DNA of 64,000 bases from Amanita rubescens. Taxonomy: Eukaryota; Basidiomycota; Agaricomycetes; Agaricales; Amanitaceae. Position 1 is the stretch's first letter, and the number at the start of each line of letters is the position of its first letter. A program made the position numbers and the translations under genes. Under the pieces are notes generated by a model, which saw only the letters and a program-made list of their open reading frames with translations, had not been told where the DNA came from and did no database searches. Below are positions 33,072 to 46,300 of the stretch, piece by piece. The stretch is from the NCBI GenBank assembly GCA_015039365.1, contig WION01000061.1, positions 1-64,000 on the forward strand. The letters run 5' to 3'.

Positions 33072-34085
33072 TCAGTCACTGGAGCGGTTCTTTCCGTTCC
33101 CATCGACGGTGACGTTGATGGTGGATTTGAACCCAAAGACATGGAGATGAAGCTGTTAAGGTAGGCATCGGTTCACTGGTTTGAAGCATTTTGACTCATA
33201 CTACATACCTCAGGCTCGCCCGCCGCCTTGGCGCTAGGCTCGCCCGCCTTGGCTGATAGCTTCTTTTTCTTGGTCTTTATGTTAGATCTTGCAGTCGCTG
33301 CCTTTTTGCGTTGATAGTACCTCGAGAGACGTTGCAGTCTGTTGTTTTGGGCTAAGGCAGGTAAGCCAAATCACTTATTTATTTGTTTCATTGATAACTT
33401 ACGGCGGTTACGCTGCAGCATGGGTGGATTATCCAATAACTCAACCTCCGGCGAAGATGATTTGCGAGACCCGGGGGCGGAACCATTCCCGTCCACGTTC
33501 CGAGGGACGACCAGTGCATCTACATCCATTTCCGTGTCGGAACTCAGTGAAATATGGGACCGAGGTGGAGCTAAAAACAAAGTAGCGTTAAAGAGGGATC
33601 ATTTACCACTGAAAACGAAATAGTTACTATCCCATGGCCGTGGCTGCCACGGGGGTGGGCTAGACTGAATAAGTCCCAACGAAATCGAACGACTCGCTTT
33701 CGCTTTTGACGCTCGGGTTCGAGCTGGCGTCGAGTCCAACAGACCCGGTGTTGGAATGAGCGGGGACACGGGATGATGCCCCCAGTCCTCTCGGACTTGT
33801 CTGTTCTTCCAAAAGAGAAAGCGTATAAGGAGGCATAGCGATGGAGGACGAAGTGGTTTGGAGGACAAAGTCACTATCGGTATATATACTTCTCTACCCC
33901 TTACACCGAAGTAATATAATGTTGGATATACAGCTCCCGAGAATTGAGGATGGTCTGACAATGTGTGATACGCCCTGGAAACGGCATTCTAAGCGTAACC
34001 ACGTCTGGTGTGATATCCGCAATGAATACAGTACGCCATGGATTCTCACATCATATCTCGTAACCAGTGAGCACATGAGCCATTT
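33072..34085 (-). CDS. Basic, disordered hypothetical protein
   Basis: Splicing by hand gives a coherent minus-strand frame: MAHVLTGYEI at about 34084, NPWRTVFIADITPDVVTLRM, then SKPLRPPSL, a Ser/Pro-rich part, DTEMDVDALVV, PEVELLDNPPMLQRNR and a strongly basic end (YYQRKKAATARSNIKTKKKK) stopping at 33072. Donors and acceptors at each junction keep phase. Introns are mostly 35-75 bases. An in-frame TGA lies after GYEI (about 34053), where CGA would fit. The basic tail suggests a nuclear protein. Family not recognised. It could be a decayed gene. Confidence 0.4.
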
Positions 34086-34761
34086 CTAATATCGCCCGTG
34101 TTTTTTTTTCACTAATTTATCTTGTACGGCAGGGAAGTGATCGGCGCTAAAGATGTGTTTACGGTATCGATGGCGGTTCCCTGAATCGCAAATACGCGTT
34201 CAATTCTCCGTGGGCCGGCTCGGTGAGTTCAAGTTCTTTGGCCGTTTCATTCCATCTGCCCATGGAAGAACTGACAGGTACCAATTTCAAAATAGAAAGA
34301 GTCCAAGACGGCCTTCCATGAACAGTCAAGGTTCGCGTTCTTCTTCTAATGTTGTGCGGTGACTAACTCTAGCTTAGTGAATTATCAACTCGCGAAAGGC
34401 ATTGATCGCCATTCTCACTCTTCTGGATCTGTCGCACGCGGGGATTAAGCTGAAGCCGGATAGCTCTGTTGCAAATTTTCTGTGATCTGTTTTGCCCTGT
34501 TGTGAAGCGATCGATACTACGACATCAGAGCCAGCTCATGCGTCGCCCAAACAGGGCCGGGTGGGGCGACTGTGGGAACTTAAATGTCGTCGGTCGCTTG
34601 CAAGCCTCTTATGCCCCCACGCCAGAAGACCCAGAAGACCCGGAAGACCCGGAAGACAAGGGGACAAACCCCGGGAACGCCTCCCGGCGGAGAGCAAGAG
34701 GTTCGCTTCAGCCTCCCTCGTTTGATAATTCTGACTTTTTTACATCTCATTCAGGACGGCA
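34086..34761. other. Mostly unassigned; possible minus-strand exon
   Basis: 34170-34350 reads LTVHGRPSWTLSILKLVPV then WNETAKELELTEPAHGEL on the minus strand before a GTAAAC donor. This might be an upstream exon of the preceding gene, but the phase does not join cleanly. The rest is the upstream region of the next gene, including an imperfect CCAGAAGACC/CCGGAAGACC repeat at about 34626-34660. Confidence 0.3.
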
Positions 34762-37130
34762 ATGCCAAAGAGACCAGGCCGTATGGGTTTCGGGAGTTCG
34801 ACATTGATTGCCCGCTCCGCTGAGCTGGGTCAACTCAATCCCACTCAAAACCGTCCCAATTCTCGCTCCCAAAACGCAGTAGACAAAACATCGAAGGACT
34901 TCGTCAAGGGGGTCGCTCAACAACTACAAGAAACAGATGGGGATTCAGCGCCTAGTATGCCACCAGTTTCAAAGAGCAAAAATATGAGTAGCAGCGACAA
35001 CTCGGTGAATGCTGGCAGTAGGTACCTCCCCTTTCACGAGACCCTTACTCACCGTAAGAAAGCAATTGGGCTAGGAAATCCTTCCACTAGAGGAGATGTA
35101 GAAACGGTGCGGACTGCGAGTGGAGGAATCAAGCGGAATAGAGAGGGCGTGAGTGATGTTGACGACACCGCTCCGTAAGTACTATCTTAACATCCCTTTG
35201 ATGTACCTGAAATCTGTATATCAGGGCTCGAAAGCTTATGCGCTCTGTGTCTCGCACTGGTTCCGACGAAGAAACTAATTCCTTGCGACAGTCAGTCAGC
35301 GGTACCAACATCGGCTGGCACGCTAATCCTATTTCAAGCTCATCTCAATCTCAAGAGCCAGAAGGCGACCATCCGCATGAAGATTCTGATAGTAAGACCC
35401 CGCACTAACTTCAGTTACCACCAATTGATGAAGTTATGGTTCATGAAGCTGAAGGAAAAAGTTCATCTTCAGAATCGGATACAGACGGCTACGCGAGCGA
35501 CCCAAACCACGGAGTCGTGATCAGACCCAAGGAAGGCCTCCCGGCAGCAGCGAAGGTAATTCCGTCGTTTCCTCTCACAACATAAGCTTACGTTTTTTAA
35601 TGCAGACTCAGAGAGGTGCAACTAAGCCTCGTCAGTCGAATCAAGATTCGCGAAATGATGCTTCGGCTACAGAACACTCTCCCTCTAATTCCGAGGCTGC
35701 GGTCCATGACAGCCGTCAACCTGCCCCCGCTGCCCCCCCCTGCTGCCCCCCCGGTTGCCCCCCCCGTTGCCCCCCCCGCTGCCCCCGAGTCTCCACAAGG
35801 CGCATCAGCTGCAATGCGTATGATTTCCACTTCACTGCTAGAAGCACTCAACTAATACTTACCCAATGTTTACAGGAGTCCGAGGTGGTGGTGGCCCAGC
35901 GCAACGACCGGTAGGCTATTATGGCCGATCTGCAAGGGCTAAACGGCGGCAAGAACAAAGGGCTCAGAGTCAAGTGAGTTATGTGTTTCCCACGTACATC
36001 TTTACTCATTCGGTCGTGACCCAACAGCCAAATCGCCCGTCCGGCGATGAGACTGGACGTTCAGGTGGAAATAAGACACATTGGACAATTAATGACCTTC
36101 CACCGGACACTGATCTCCATAAGTGGAATGTTTTCGTTGTCCCCCACTTCCTTAAACATTTCGCGTGTTACAGCGAACCTTGGGATGCAAACGCTTATCT
36201 CGAGATCGCTCAAGCTTTGTGGAAAGATATTTTTCCAAGGTCTAAGCACGTTCCCGCACAAAAGGATGATGCAGTATATCCGCTCGTCCGTCATTTCCCT
36301 TTTTTTTCACATTCTTTAGATTCATTTTGCTATATTGTAGCTACGCCAACACATATATGACTTCCGCAGTGGCATGGCTGATCGTGCAGAGCGCGCCGTG
36401 GAAGACTTTTTCAGCCACTATTCCCTGTTTGGTTCTGCAGAAGGAATTAAGAAGTATGTTAACTGGGCGGTGCCTCCAGCTCGAGCCATAACCAATAGCA
36501 AGGGACGGAGACTCTTGGTGGAGGACCACGTATTCCCTTACATGTATAGGTACAACAACAAGGATCCGATGCCAGGATCCATTGAGGTGGGTAGCCTTCT
36601 CTTTAAATGACCACTACCAATAACATATGCTTATTGCAGAAACTCAGAGGCGCATTCCAGCATGAATGCATTCTCAACACGCTTGCGCACTATATAGAAG
36701 CCATCGTACATTTACCAGATGAGCTGAGCGCAGACGAACCGCCACGCGCTGCGTTGGCCCTGGCCACAGTAGCTGTATGCATCATTTTTTCTACGATTCT
36801 TCAAGTTATTGACTTTCCTGCTGAAAGGTTGAGAGGGCACTCAAACAATGGTCAACGGGGGTGTATGTAGCATATCCAATCCATTTCTCCACATCGGAAT
36901 GGGCTGCAGAGACACAAGATTTACAGCTAGCTGTCGACAGACTTACTGAAGCCAAGTGGGAGAAGATCCTCAAGAGCTCCTTTGAGTCCATTGGAAAATA
37001 CAAGCCAATTTCGGCATTTAAAGGAAACTATGCGCATAAAGCACTCAATGGACAGCGTTCAGGGCGCGCTAATATTATTATATCCGATGACGAGGAAGAT
37101 GTAGATGGTACCACAGCCCCAGCCGCGTAG
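34762..37130 (+). CDS. Agaricomycete protein resembling the DUF6532 family
   Basis: A multi-exon gene from MPKRPGRMGFGSS at 34762 to the stop at 37130. The first half is disordered and acidic, with a Pro/Ala-rich tract at 35715-35790. The second half is a folded domain: HWTINDLPPDTDLHKWNVF, EPWDANAYLEIAQALWKDIF, then FSHYSLFGSAEGIKKYVNW, LPDELSADEPPRAALALAT, ERALKQWSTGV and LTEAKWEKIL. This order matches the DUF6532-type proteins expanded in mushroom genomes, whose function is unknown. Junctions keep phase except across the C-rich run near 35740, where one base seems in excess. Confidence 0.65.
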
Positions 37131-39398
37131 ATTGGTATTACAGCGAGTCAATACTAGGAACCATGAACTTAATACTATGCTATTTGTTTTTGTCTCGCAC
37201 CCAATTAAACAAACGGACGGGTAGTATGTATTATATAATACCCAGTTGAAGCTGGCGCTGCATACTATCATTCTCGTATTGCCTCTTTCCCGCCGCGTGG
37301 TGCTCCGAACTTTGGTCCCTTCTCAAATTCGTCTTACTCAAGATCTTTGCCACTTTTACCCCATCCGCCCAACCACTTGGTTCGTTTTTTTCGCCACTCT
37401 CAGTAACGGTCGCTTACTAACTCGCCTTCAGTCAAAGAACTTGACTCGCAATCAATGACGCTCGCCAAATGAATGGGAAATATCGCCTGGATCGGAAGGC
37501 CGGTTCGTCGTTTGGATCGTTCTCTCGATCTCCGCTTAGTAGGCCTCGGTATGACTATGAATGACGTCATCGAGCATCGTGGGTTAGGGTTCCGCTTGCT
37601 GTCAGTGAAATTCATATCTGAACACACCACTCTTTGGCCTGTCAAAGTTGGCCGGCAGACAAATGCAAAGACCCCCGGGTCCCCATCATCCCATCATCCA
37701 TGACCGGCAAACGCAAGACAAGAATTATAATATCTAGATGACCTTTTTTGCACCAATCTTTCAGTCTACGACGACCGTAGCAAAAAACAGCCGAACACCC
37801 CTTTTCGACGTCCGCTTCCTAGTACAGCAGACCATGCACACCATCGGGACCACCCACAAAGCATCCTGCTTCCCAGACGACGCGATAAACTACCTCGCTC
37901 TTGCCTTGCGAGTGTCTTCAGGGCCTCGCCACCTCCATGATCGCCGCAGCCCAACACCGTGCCTCCACCCACTGATTCGACCGCCCTGCCTCTTTATACA
38001 CCGACAACCAGCCAAAGTTGTCTATCTCCATCTGTTCAGACGTTGCAAAATAGCTTGCGCTGATCGAAAAGGCTGATCGAAAAGGCTGAAAGGAAGGAAG
38101 AAACGAGAACGGAAGGAATGAGCCGAGTGGCATAAAACAATAACGCGGGGCTGGATCCTCAGCAGGCAACACTCTCGCGAGCGAGAGCAAGCATCGCGCT
38201 CGGCGATTCTGAGCGGAAAGACAGAGGGATCAATCTCCTTCAGCCAACCCATGCCAAACCCTAACATACTCCATCCCCTACAATCTGGCAGGGTCGATCC
38301 TTTTAGTTTTTCCCTGCCAAGTCTCCAAGAAAGGCCCGTTTTCGGGGATACCTCACCGGCAACGTTTTCATTTAGCGTCGATGATACCCCTTCCTCCATG
38401 CATCACCAGTCAAGGCGTACCAACTTATTTTCAGTCGCGAACTAAAACCAAGACACGGGCGCGGAACTACAAAATTTGACAAGTCCGCTGGGTGAAATCC
38501 AAGATACGTTAGGCGGCGCTCTGGTAAGGCTCAGGTCTGAGATTTAATCCGCGAATTCTATGCTGACGCGAGCGCGTTTAGCCGCAGAATATACGTCCTC
38601 CACATTACACACTCCCTCCCTCCGTCTACCTCAGGCACCGCTGCAGCAACATCCGTTTCCTCCCACCGGAGGTCCTCCCCAGTCCCAACCTGCTGTCCCA
38701 TCAGAAACATTATAATTGGAGACCTACACCCGGCTGCAGGACACTCAAACTTGGCTCGCTTCCCACCCACGTCGATAAGATCCGGGCCTTGGAGGAGCAG
38801 GAGACACTTAAGCGAGAGATGTGTGTCCTGCGCGATATGATGGTATCTCGCTTCTTGCTACCGCGCAGCGTGCAGAGGAAGCAGACAGGGAGAAGGACGA
38901 TCATGCTTCGAGGATGCTTCGAGGAAGCCACGAAGCAACTTTGATGTTGATGACGCTCGAGCGTGGCGACGTTACTGTTAGGGAACTCGAGCGTATTGAT
39001 GGGGAGGACGAAAACCGTCTGGAGCAGAAGAACCAGCATGATCCTGAGGAGATCTAGGACCAGGATGTTAAAACTGAAGAGAAGCTTCGACGCCGAGAAC
39101 GCCCGAACTGAGTCCCCCCCTTCACTCCCCATCCAACTCAGAGAGGCGAACCATGAAGGGAATAGACGCGATGCTTGCCAGTCACGACAGTCATCCCCTT
39201 ACTACTGCAATACGCATGTCCGCGAACGTGAGGAGCAGAGGTTGACAGCATTGTTGAAGCAGGTGGGCGTGAAAGAGGAAGGTGATAATGACGACGAGCG
39301 GATGCTGGCCCTCCCTGGGGAGATCAAGGAATACATCCCTATGATCAACCCGAAAAGTCATTGACAGAGCTTGTCCCGACTTACACATCAAATTCTCG
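37131..39398. other. Unassigned; decayed coding-like segments
   Basis: Short frames are open on both strands. 38780-39050 (+) has a charged, coiled-coil-like run (LEEQETLKREM, then LERGDVTVRELERIDGEDENR) in more than one frame, which resembles a decayed coiled-coil gene. Nothing was assigned with confidence. Confidence 0.3.
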
Positions 39399-40860
39399 TT
39401 GCGACTTCCTTCTCGCGACAAGACCGATCTGGTTGACCTGCGTCACCATAATCATTCACCTTATTTCAACAATCCTTCCCCTTTCCAATCTTCTCGTTCA
39501 TCAAGTTCGTCTCGTGGGTCTTCTCAGCAGCCATCCTCATCATGCACCAAGCACAAATGGCCGTTGCCCCAGAGAAGAGAGCATAGGTCTGGCTATGTCA
39601 ATGCACTCGCCGGTAGTGTTGCCGAAGCTAGGCTAAGTTACCGGAGCCGATTTTCGGCTACGGCTAATATAGCCGAAGCGGCTCTAAGCTGGCCTAAGCG
39701 GCTTAGCCGTACTTTTTGTTGTCGTTCGCAGCGTAGGAGAGAGTGGATCAACCGCGTGAGGGCGGTTAAGGCAAATAGGTATGCTCTATCATTCCTCCCT
39801 GTAGTGCTACCACTGCCACGTCACCAGGACACCCTGGCGCTCTTTCACGAGGCCATGTTCACTTCCCTTGCCACAGCACGACCTCCCACACGTCTGCCTT
39901 GCATTTCCAGTGCCCCAAACTTGTCACCACCACTCAACAAAACTCAAATTGATGATTCCAGGCCATACAACACCCTGTGATGCTAAAACGGCCTTGCGCG
40001 CCCAACAACTTCTCACCGCCGCCCAATGAAGCTCCAACCGCCCACTGGAACCCCTCTAGGTCCGTTTGAGATTCATTTCGTACCCTGCGAGAGACTAATG
40101 ATGCCCCACAAGCCCCCAAAACTCGCCACGCACCCCACGCATCCCTGGCATCCAACCCACACCGCCTGGAACCACCTACCCACCCTCAACCCATGCTCCG
40201 TACTTTTTCAAACCACTCACGCACTTCCTGTGCGTCTTTGGCAACACCACCCATCCCTTGAAACCACCCTCGGGCCTTAACCGGTGCAGCCGCTTTCAAC
40301 AGCTCCGACCCCATCAAACCTCCTTCAAGTAGCATCTTTCTGAACATCAACGACGACTAATTAACCCATTCAAAAACCGCTGAGCTCGACATCGAGCTCA
40401 ACCCTGCTTCGGGGGAAGCACAAGCTAACCCGCCTACCCACATGATTGCTGTTTACTCGTCCTCCTGCCGCCGCAGGGAAAACAAAAGTAACACTCTTTC
40501 CAGCTCACCAACTGGTTTTCAGCATCCACTACGCAAACCTACCCGCCCTACCCTCACCTTCAAAACCCCCCATATGAGAAAGGTCGCGCCGGATACCAGG
40601 TTGTCCCGTTCCGCCTTCCGGTACCGGCTGTGTTCCCGTTACTCTATTCGTATCTCTACACAAAACGCGCCGACGTGCTACTTGCTTCGTTGACCCCAGA
40701 ACACGAGCAAGATATAGCGTCTCTAACGCTTCTAGCAGCCCTTATCCAGGGCCTATGGCAAAATACGTGTGTTCTGGGCGTCGTTGACTCAGTGTTGTAT
40801 AACACATTGGATGACGCATGGTGTCACATTATGTCCTTACTGGAGAAAGCGCAGTCATGA
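39399..40860 (+). pseudogene. Decayed gene; C-terminus resembles Clp1-like proteins
   Basis: Stops and shifts interrupt most of the span. From about 40567 one frame reads YEKGRAGYQVVPFRLPVP, then FPLLYSYLYTKRADVLLASL and GLWQNTCVLGV before a stop at 40860. This resembles, from memory, the C-terminal region of Clp1 (clampless) proteins of mushrooms, which act in clamp-cell and dikaryon development. The identification is tentative. Upstream frames (39399-39980) are Ser/Pro/Arg-rich and not conserved-looking. Confidence 0.35.
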
Positions 40861-43335
40861 TATTTTTCATTTCATCCTCTACTCGCATTGATAGATGTAA
40901 GCATATAGACAATATGGTACATATGAGTTCAAAACCTTAAAGGCCAGGCCCAGCTTGATTTATGACACGGTTATCGTCAATATTCATAATATTAATAATA
41001 CTATATTTAATGTTGACTCTACTATGCCAAATGTGCGGTTTTTTGAATATATAAACATTGTGCAACGATTTCTGCAAGAGTAATCTCGAGCAAGCATCTA
41101 TTAGTCTCAAACTTACCTACCCCCGCGAGCAAGCGTATCTACCAAGAACGTCGCCCTTCCCAGGCGCGCAAGATCGTGCCACCTGCTGGCGGGCCCAAGT
41201 ATCCCAACCATCGAGGTCGCAGCCGTTCACGCTCCAGCAGGAGCTCGTTGTCTATCGACCTCGAAATCGCGTCGCCGCCATGCATTATGCCGCGTGCAGA
41301 CCATCCAGACACGTCTTTGCGCCCGTTGTCACCAGAGCTCCGCAGAAGACGAATAAGTTTTCTGCTATGGTAACATCGGCAACTTGGCCATAACGGGAAC
41401 TGGTATGTTCTTTTTTAACCACTCGGCCCGTCTCACCGTAATTTCTCTCAGCACATCTACCTGCCAGTCGAAGGAAAATCTTCGAGAAATGGGGTGTCCT
41501 GCATGGCCGAACGTTACCTCTAGTATGAGGTATGTGTTACTTGCTTTGGGCCAAACTCCCTTACTAATAAAATATATAGAAGTTTCCGCAAAAAAGTGAA
41601 ACGCGTTGAACGGAGACGAGTTGCAGCAACTTTCAGCCTCAAATTCACTTAGCAGTATCAGGGCTATCCATACAAGTACGCCCCACAGGCTCGCAGGCCT
41701 CGTTCTTTAACAAAGGCGCGATTTCTGTCTGTGAAGGGATCGTCGGGTCACAGACCTTTTTTCGGCCTACCTGATCGCCTCGAAGGTGATATGAACTTGA
41801 TTCCATGGCTTTCGGGAGGTGAGTCATCAAACTCGTCTTCATTACGTTCACTATAACTTGTTCCCCATACTAGGTAGCCTCCTCTAGCCCACAGTGCAAC
41901 AGCCTGTCACTCCACAGCTGCAAAAAGATCCGTTTTACGGTCACGAATCTATCGCCCATCATAGCGTGCACTTCATTACCGTATTCTCCTTCATACCTGT
42001 CCCAAGCATCCACCTTCCTCGCACACCCAACAGCAGAAGCTACCCCAAGGGCCAATTCATCGTAGATGCGAACGGTCCGACTAAGCGAGAGAATACGCCT
42101 CGTAAAGACCATCGCTGAAGATCGGATTTTATCGATTACGGGTCGTGTAGCCCCCTTTGGACAGTGAGCGTGGATGCTCGTTTCACAGCGTACAAGTCTC
42201 ATCGTCAAAGCACGGACGGTGATAACGGGCCAAGCACCTTTGCCCTCCAATTCTTCACTGGCATCCCCTCCATAATCGTTACCCACATCGTCAGAACCTA
42301 CAAACTCGTCAACCGCACGGCCTCTTATTCATCATCATGTCCAATCAACGCTACTTGCTGCGCTACCTTGTCATAAGTCGTAATCGAATCGCCCAAGACT
42401 TTCTGCTCAACTCGCCTTGTGGAATGTGAGGAACGAAGTACCATTCCACGCCGAGCATCCGCTAACACTATCATAGCTCTCCATCTTGCGACGATTTGTG
42501 AAATGTGAAGAACGAAGTACCATTCCACGCCAAGCATCCGCTAATCATGTTATGCTCTCCATCTCAAGACAAACCCCACCGTAAGTTCTTGATTGTTTTT
42601 CCCGTTTCCTCGATGATTGACCGTTTCCCATAGCTTTGTCTTATTTACGGACAACGAGAAGATTGCAGGGCACATCCATCCTTCTTCGCCAATGGCTCAA
42701 TAGTCATTTGAATTTGGCTTAGGAAGACTGGGGAGCGCGGGAGTAGCGAGAAATAAACGGAGAAGAGGGTGGACTGTGTGAAGGCAGTCCCAGGACACTG
42801 GGTGAGTGTCCAATCTCTTCCGTCTCAGCTTTACTAACAGCATTGTGTAGGTGCTGTCATTCTCTCATACGTGCACTGTGCACAAGTCGAGAAGACGCAT
42901 AAGGTCTCGACTCCCTGAACGCTCTAGCAAGTGGACTTCCACGCGCTGCCACCTCACCGTCACGTCTCGCCTCCTTCAAGTATGACCTCGAATGAGGCGT
43001 ACTTGCTGCCACTGCAACTGTCACCTCCACATACGAGGTCTCTCCACCATGCAACAACCTGTCGCAGCAGTTTGTACCCTCCGCCTGTATCCAATTTTAC
43101 AGGCCAGGCACGATTTCTGTCCACAAAGGGATCGTCAGGTAATAGCTGATTTATTTCGGCTTACATGATCGCCCTAAATGTCGACAGCGATACCATGATG
43201 GTGCCCTTCAAACGCGCTGTGAAGAAGGACTTCTTTCAGCAGGAAGAATTGTATCGCATAGAAAGTTCCGGGATGTTACAGAATCTAATCAAGAACTTGG
43301 TAAGTTCTCGAATTCATGAGCCGTTTGACTCACCT
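40861..43335. other. Unassigned region with local duplications
   Basis: No intact gene. 41695-41795 is repeated in diverged form at 43095-43190 (CGATTTCTGTC, GGGATCGTC and GATCGCC blocks). A 79-base tandem pair lies at about 42425-42580. An Arg/Ser-rich frame at 41180-41373 has an SR-like composition (SRSRSSRSSLS). Confidence 0.4.
42425..42580. repeat. Tandem duplication, 79-base period
   Basis: AACGAAGTACCATTCCACGC and CATCCGCTAA recur 79 bases apart with a few substitutions. Confidence 0.8.
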
Positions 43336-43339
43336 GACC

Positions 43340-46300
43340 CTGATTCACAATCCAAACAGCTGGTGAGTTGCTGTGCCTTTCAGATTGTTTCTGATCTGCT
43401 GATGTTCTCGCCAAGTGACCCTTTCTCAATGCTCGTGCATGTGCTGAGATCCTTGCACCTCAAGTCTGCCACATATTATTTGCATCCAGAAGTACTAAAT
43501 GATAAATCCTATCTAATTATCCTGTACTGTCATAGTACACACAAATTGCAATCTAATATTTGTTGGTGGTATTTTCTCATGAGCAGTGATCATAGCTTGC
43601 TGTCCAATTTCATGGAGCAAAATATGGTAGCTGTGCCAAGGAATTGTAATAAGCCTGATCATCATATCACTGCACCAGGAACTTGGACATCACTGGCATC
43701 ACCATGATCATGTGTATCACAGCACCGTGGGAACACCTCCTTTCCTTGTACTTAAATAGTGTCTGTTTTGATGAAACTGTTTGTTCTCCCCCCAATCTCC
43801 TCCACTATTCACACCAGTGCCCATCCTCAGGCTGTTTCCCCTGGCTACTAGTACTAGTGCTACTAAGTTTTTACTGCCACCTGCATCCAACCTATATCAT
43901 GTAAGCCCTTAGTACTACTAGTGGCATACTATGGCTTGAAATCAAAGGTTCATTTAGCTTCTTTTCTCAAGACAGATGGCAACTCCTACTAGTACAACTC
44001 AGCAAATTCCCAGCAGGTATTATTGCTCCAATCCAGTCACTGATGCATGCAGGCTTGGTTTTGGCAGTCTGTCTGCATATAGTAAGCACAAAAAGATTGT
44101 GCACATTGCTCCAAAGCAACTGGGCAGGTCTAAACAAGATCTTCAAGGTGCATACTTCCAAAAGCACCCTGTGATAGATGGTGTGGCATAGAGTATTACT
44201 ATATGATTCACTATTTATAGTAATTTATTACTTGCAGGCTCCCCTTGTCCACCCCCACCTTCTGGTGGCCATGCAGACTCACAAAGTTCAAGTTGGGCAC
44301 CTTTTGAAAATAGGGCTCAATTTGAATTAGCAGAATTTCTTTACAAGCACAACCAAATGTCTGGTGGTAATATTGATAAGCTCATGCAGATATGGGCTGC
44401 CCTACACCCAAATGATGGAAGCCCATTTAACTCACATGATGGGTTATATGAAATGATAGATTCCATTAAAGATGGTGATGCACGTTGGAGATCTTTTACT
44501 ATCCATCATCCTGATGTTGATGATGCCAATGATCTTGAATATGATAATCTACCCTCTTGGAAGAGGCAGGAATATGAAGTTTGGTGTAGAGATCCTAAAA
44601 TGGTCCTGCAAGCTCAACTGTCAAATCCAAAATTTAAAGATGGGATTGACTATGCACCAAAGTTGGTATATAATGGAAAGAATGAGAGGGTATGGAAGGA
44701 TTTTATGTCAGGGAATTGGGCATGGAACCAATGTGTAAGCTGATGCATATTAACTTGTTTCTTACAGTGGTCTGAGTGATCACATTTGCCTCAGAATATC
44801 CTGTCTGCAGACCCAAAGTGTCATGGGGCAATGTTTGTCCCAATCATTCTTGGCAGTGATAAAACAACAGTTTCTGTTGCCACAGGACAACATGATTACT
44901 ACCCAATCTACATCTCAAATGGAAATGTTCACAATAACATACGCTGTCAACACAATGGTGCTGTCAGCTTGCTAGGCTTTCTCCCTGTGCCAAAAGGTGT
45001 GTACTAGTAGAGAATAATCTCTTGGTCAGCATTGGTGTAGTAAAATTACAATAAGGAACTCGTGAAGATCAGAAGTCTCAGGAATTCCGCACATTCCGCC
45101 GAAAGCTTCTTCATTCAGCAATAGCAGAAATATTTAAATATCTTAAACCTGCTATGGAGAAGCCAGAGGTAATTAAATGTGCAGATGGCAAATACAGAAA
45201 TGCTATATATGGCTTTGGTCCATATATTGCTGACTATCCAGAGCAGTGCATTGTAGCCTGCAATGTTCAAGGATGGTGTCCTATGTATGTAATATATTCA
45301 GTTTAATTTATGTGTTCACTTTTTGGTTGACATGCATTTCAGTTGCTTGGCAAATAGAGATGATTTAGATGGAGAAGGAAAAGAGCTTTCAAGGTCTGAG
45401 AAACTCAATGACTGGTGCAGGCAAGAACTTTCCAACAGAAAGGCATGGGAAGATTGGGGTATGGTTAATGAAGTAAAGGTATGGCAATGTCCAAATCATT
45501 GAACACACTGATCAGCATTATTGATACTACATCTACTAGCCTTTCACATCTGTATTCCCAAGAGCAGATATACATGAGCTTATAGCACCTGATTTACTCC
45601 ATCAAGTTATTAAAGGCACTTTCAAAGATCATCTTGTGACTTGGGTTGAAAAGTATCTTACACAAAAATATGGTGCTACATATGGGAAAGTTATGATGGA
45701 TGAAATTGATCGACGGTGATACTACCAGTTTTATCAAGGGAAATTTTATTGTGCTAACTTCATTTTAAATATTTGTGGGAATAGGATTGCTGCAGTGCCA
45801 TCCTTTGTTGGCCTGAGAAAATTTTCTCAAGGGAGAAACTTTAAGCAGTGGACAGGTAATGATACAAAGGCTCTGATGAAGGTCAATTTGTTCTTGAACT
45901 TGATAACTATTAAGATATATGAAGCTAATCAAATCTTGAAAAGGTATTTTTACCAGCTATTGTTGGTCTGGTCCCAGGGGAAATGGTCAAAGCAATTTCA
46001 GCATTCTTGGATTTTTGTTATATTGTTAGGCAGCCCTCTTTGAATGAGGCAGACCTCAGAGCCCTTGATGATGCTTTGGAAAGGTTTTGCAGGCACCGTG
46101 ATATATTTGTCACAACTGGCATCTGCCCAGATGGGATATCTTTGCCTAGGCAACATTCACTTCAGCATTACCATAGGCACATTATGCAATTTGGTGCCCC
46201 TGAAGGACTATCTACATCAATAACTGAATCAAAACATATTGATGCTGTCAAGAAACCTTGGAGGCGTACCAATCACTTTGAAGAACTTAAACAAATGCTT

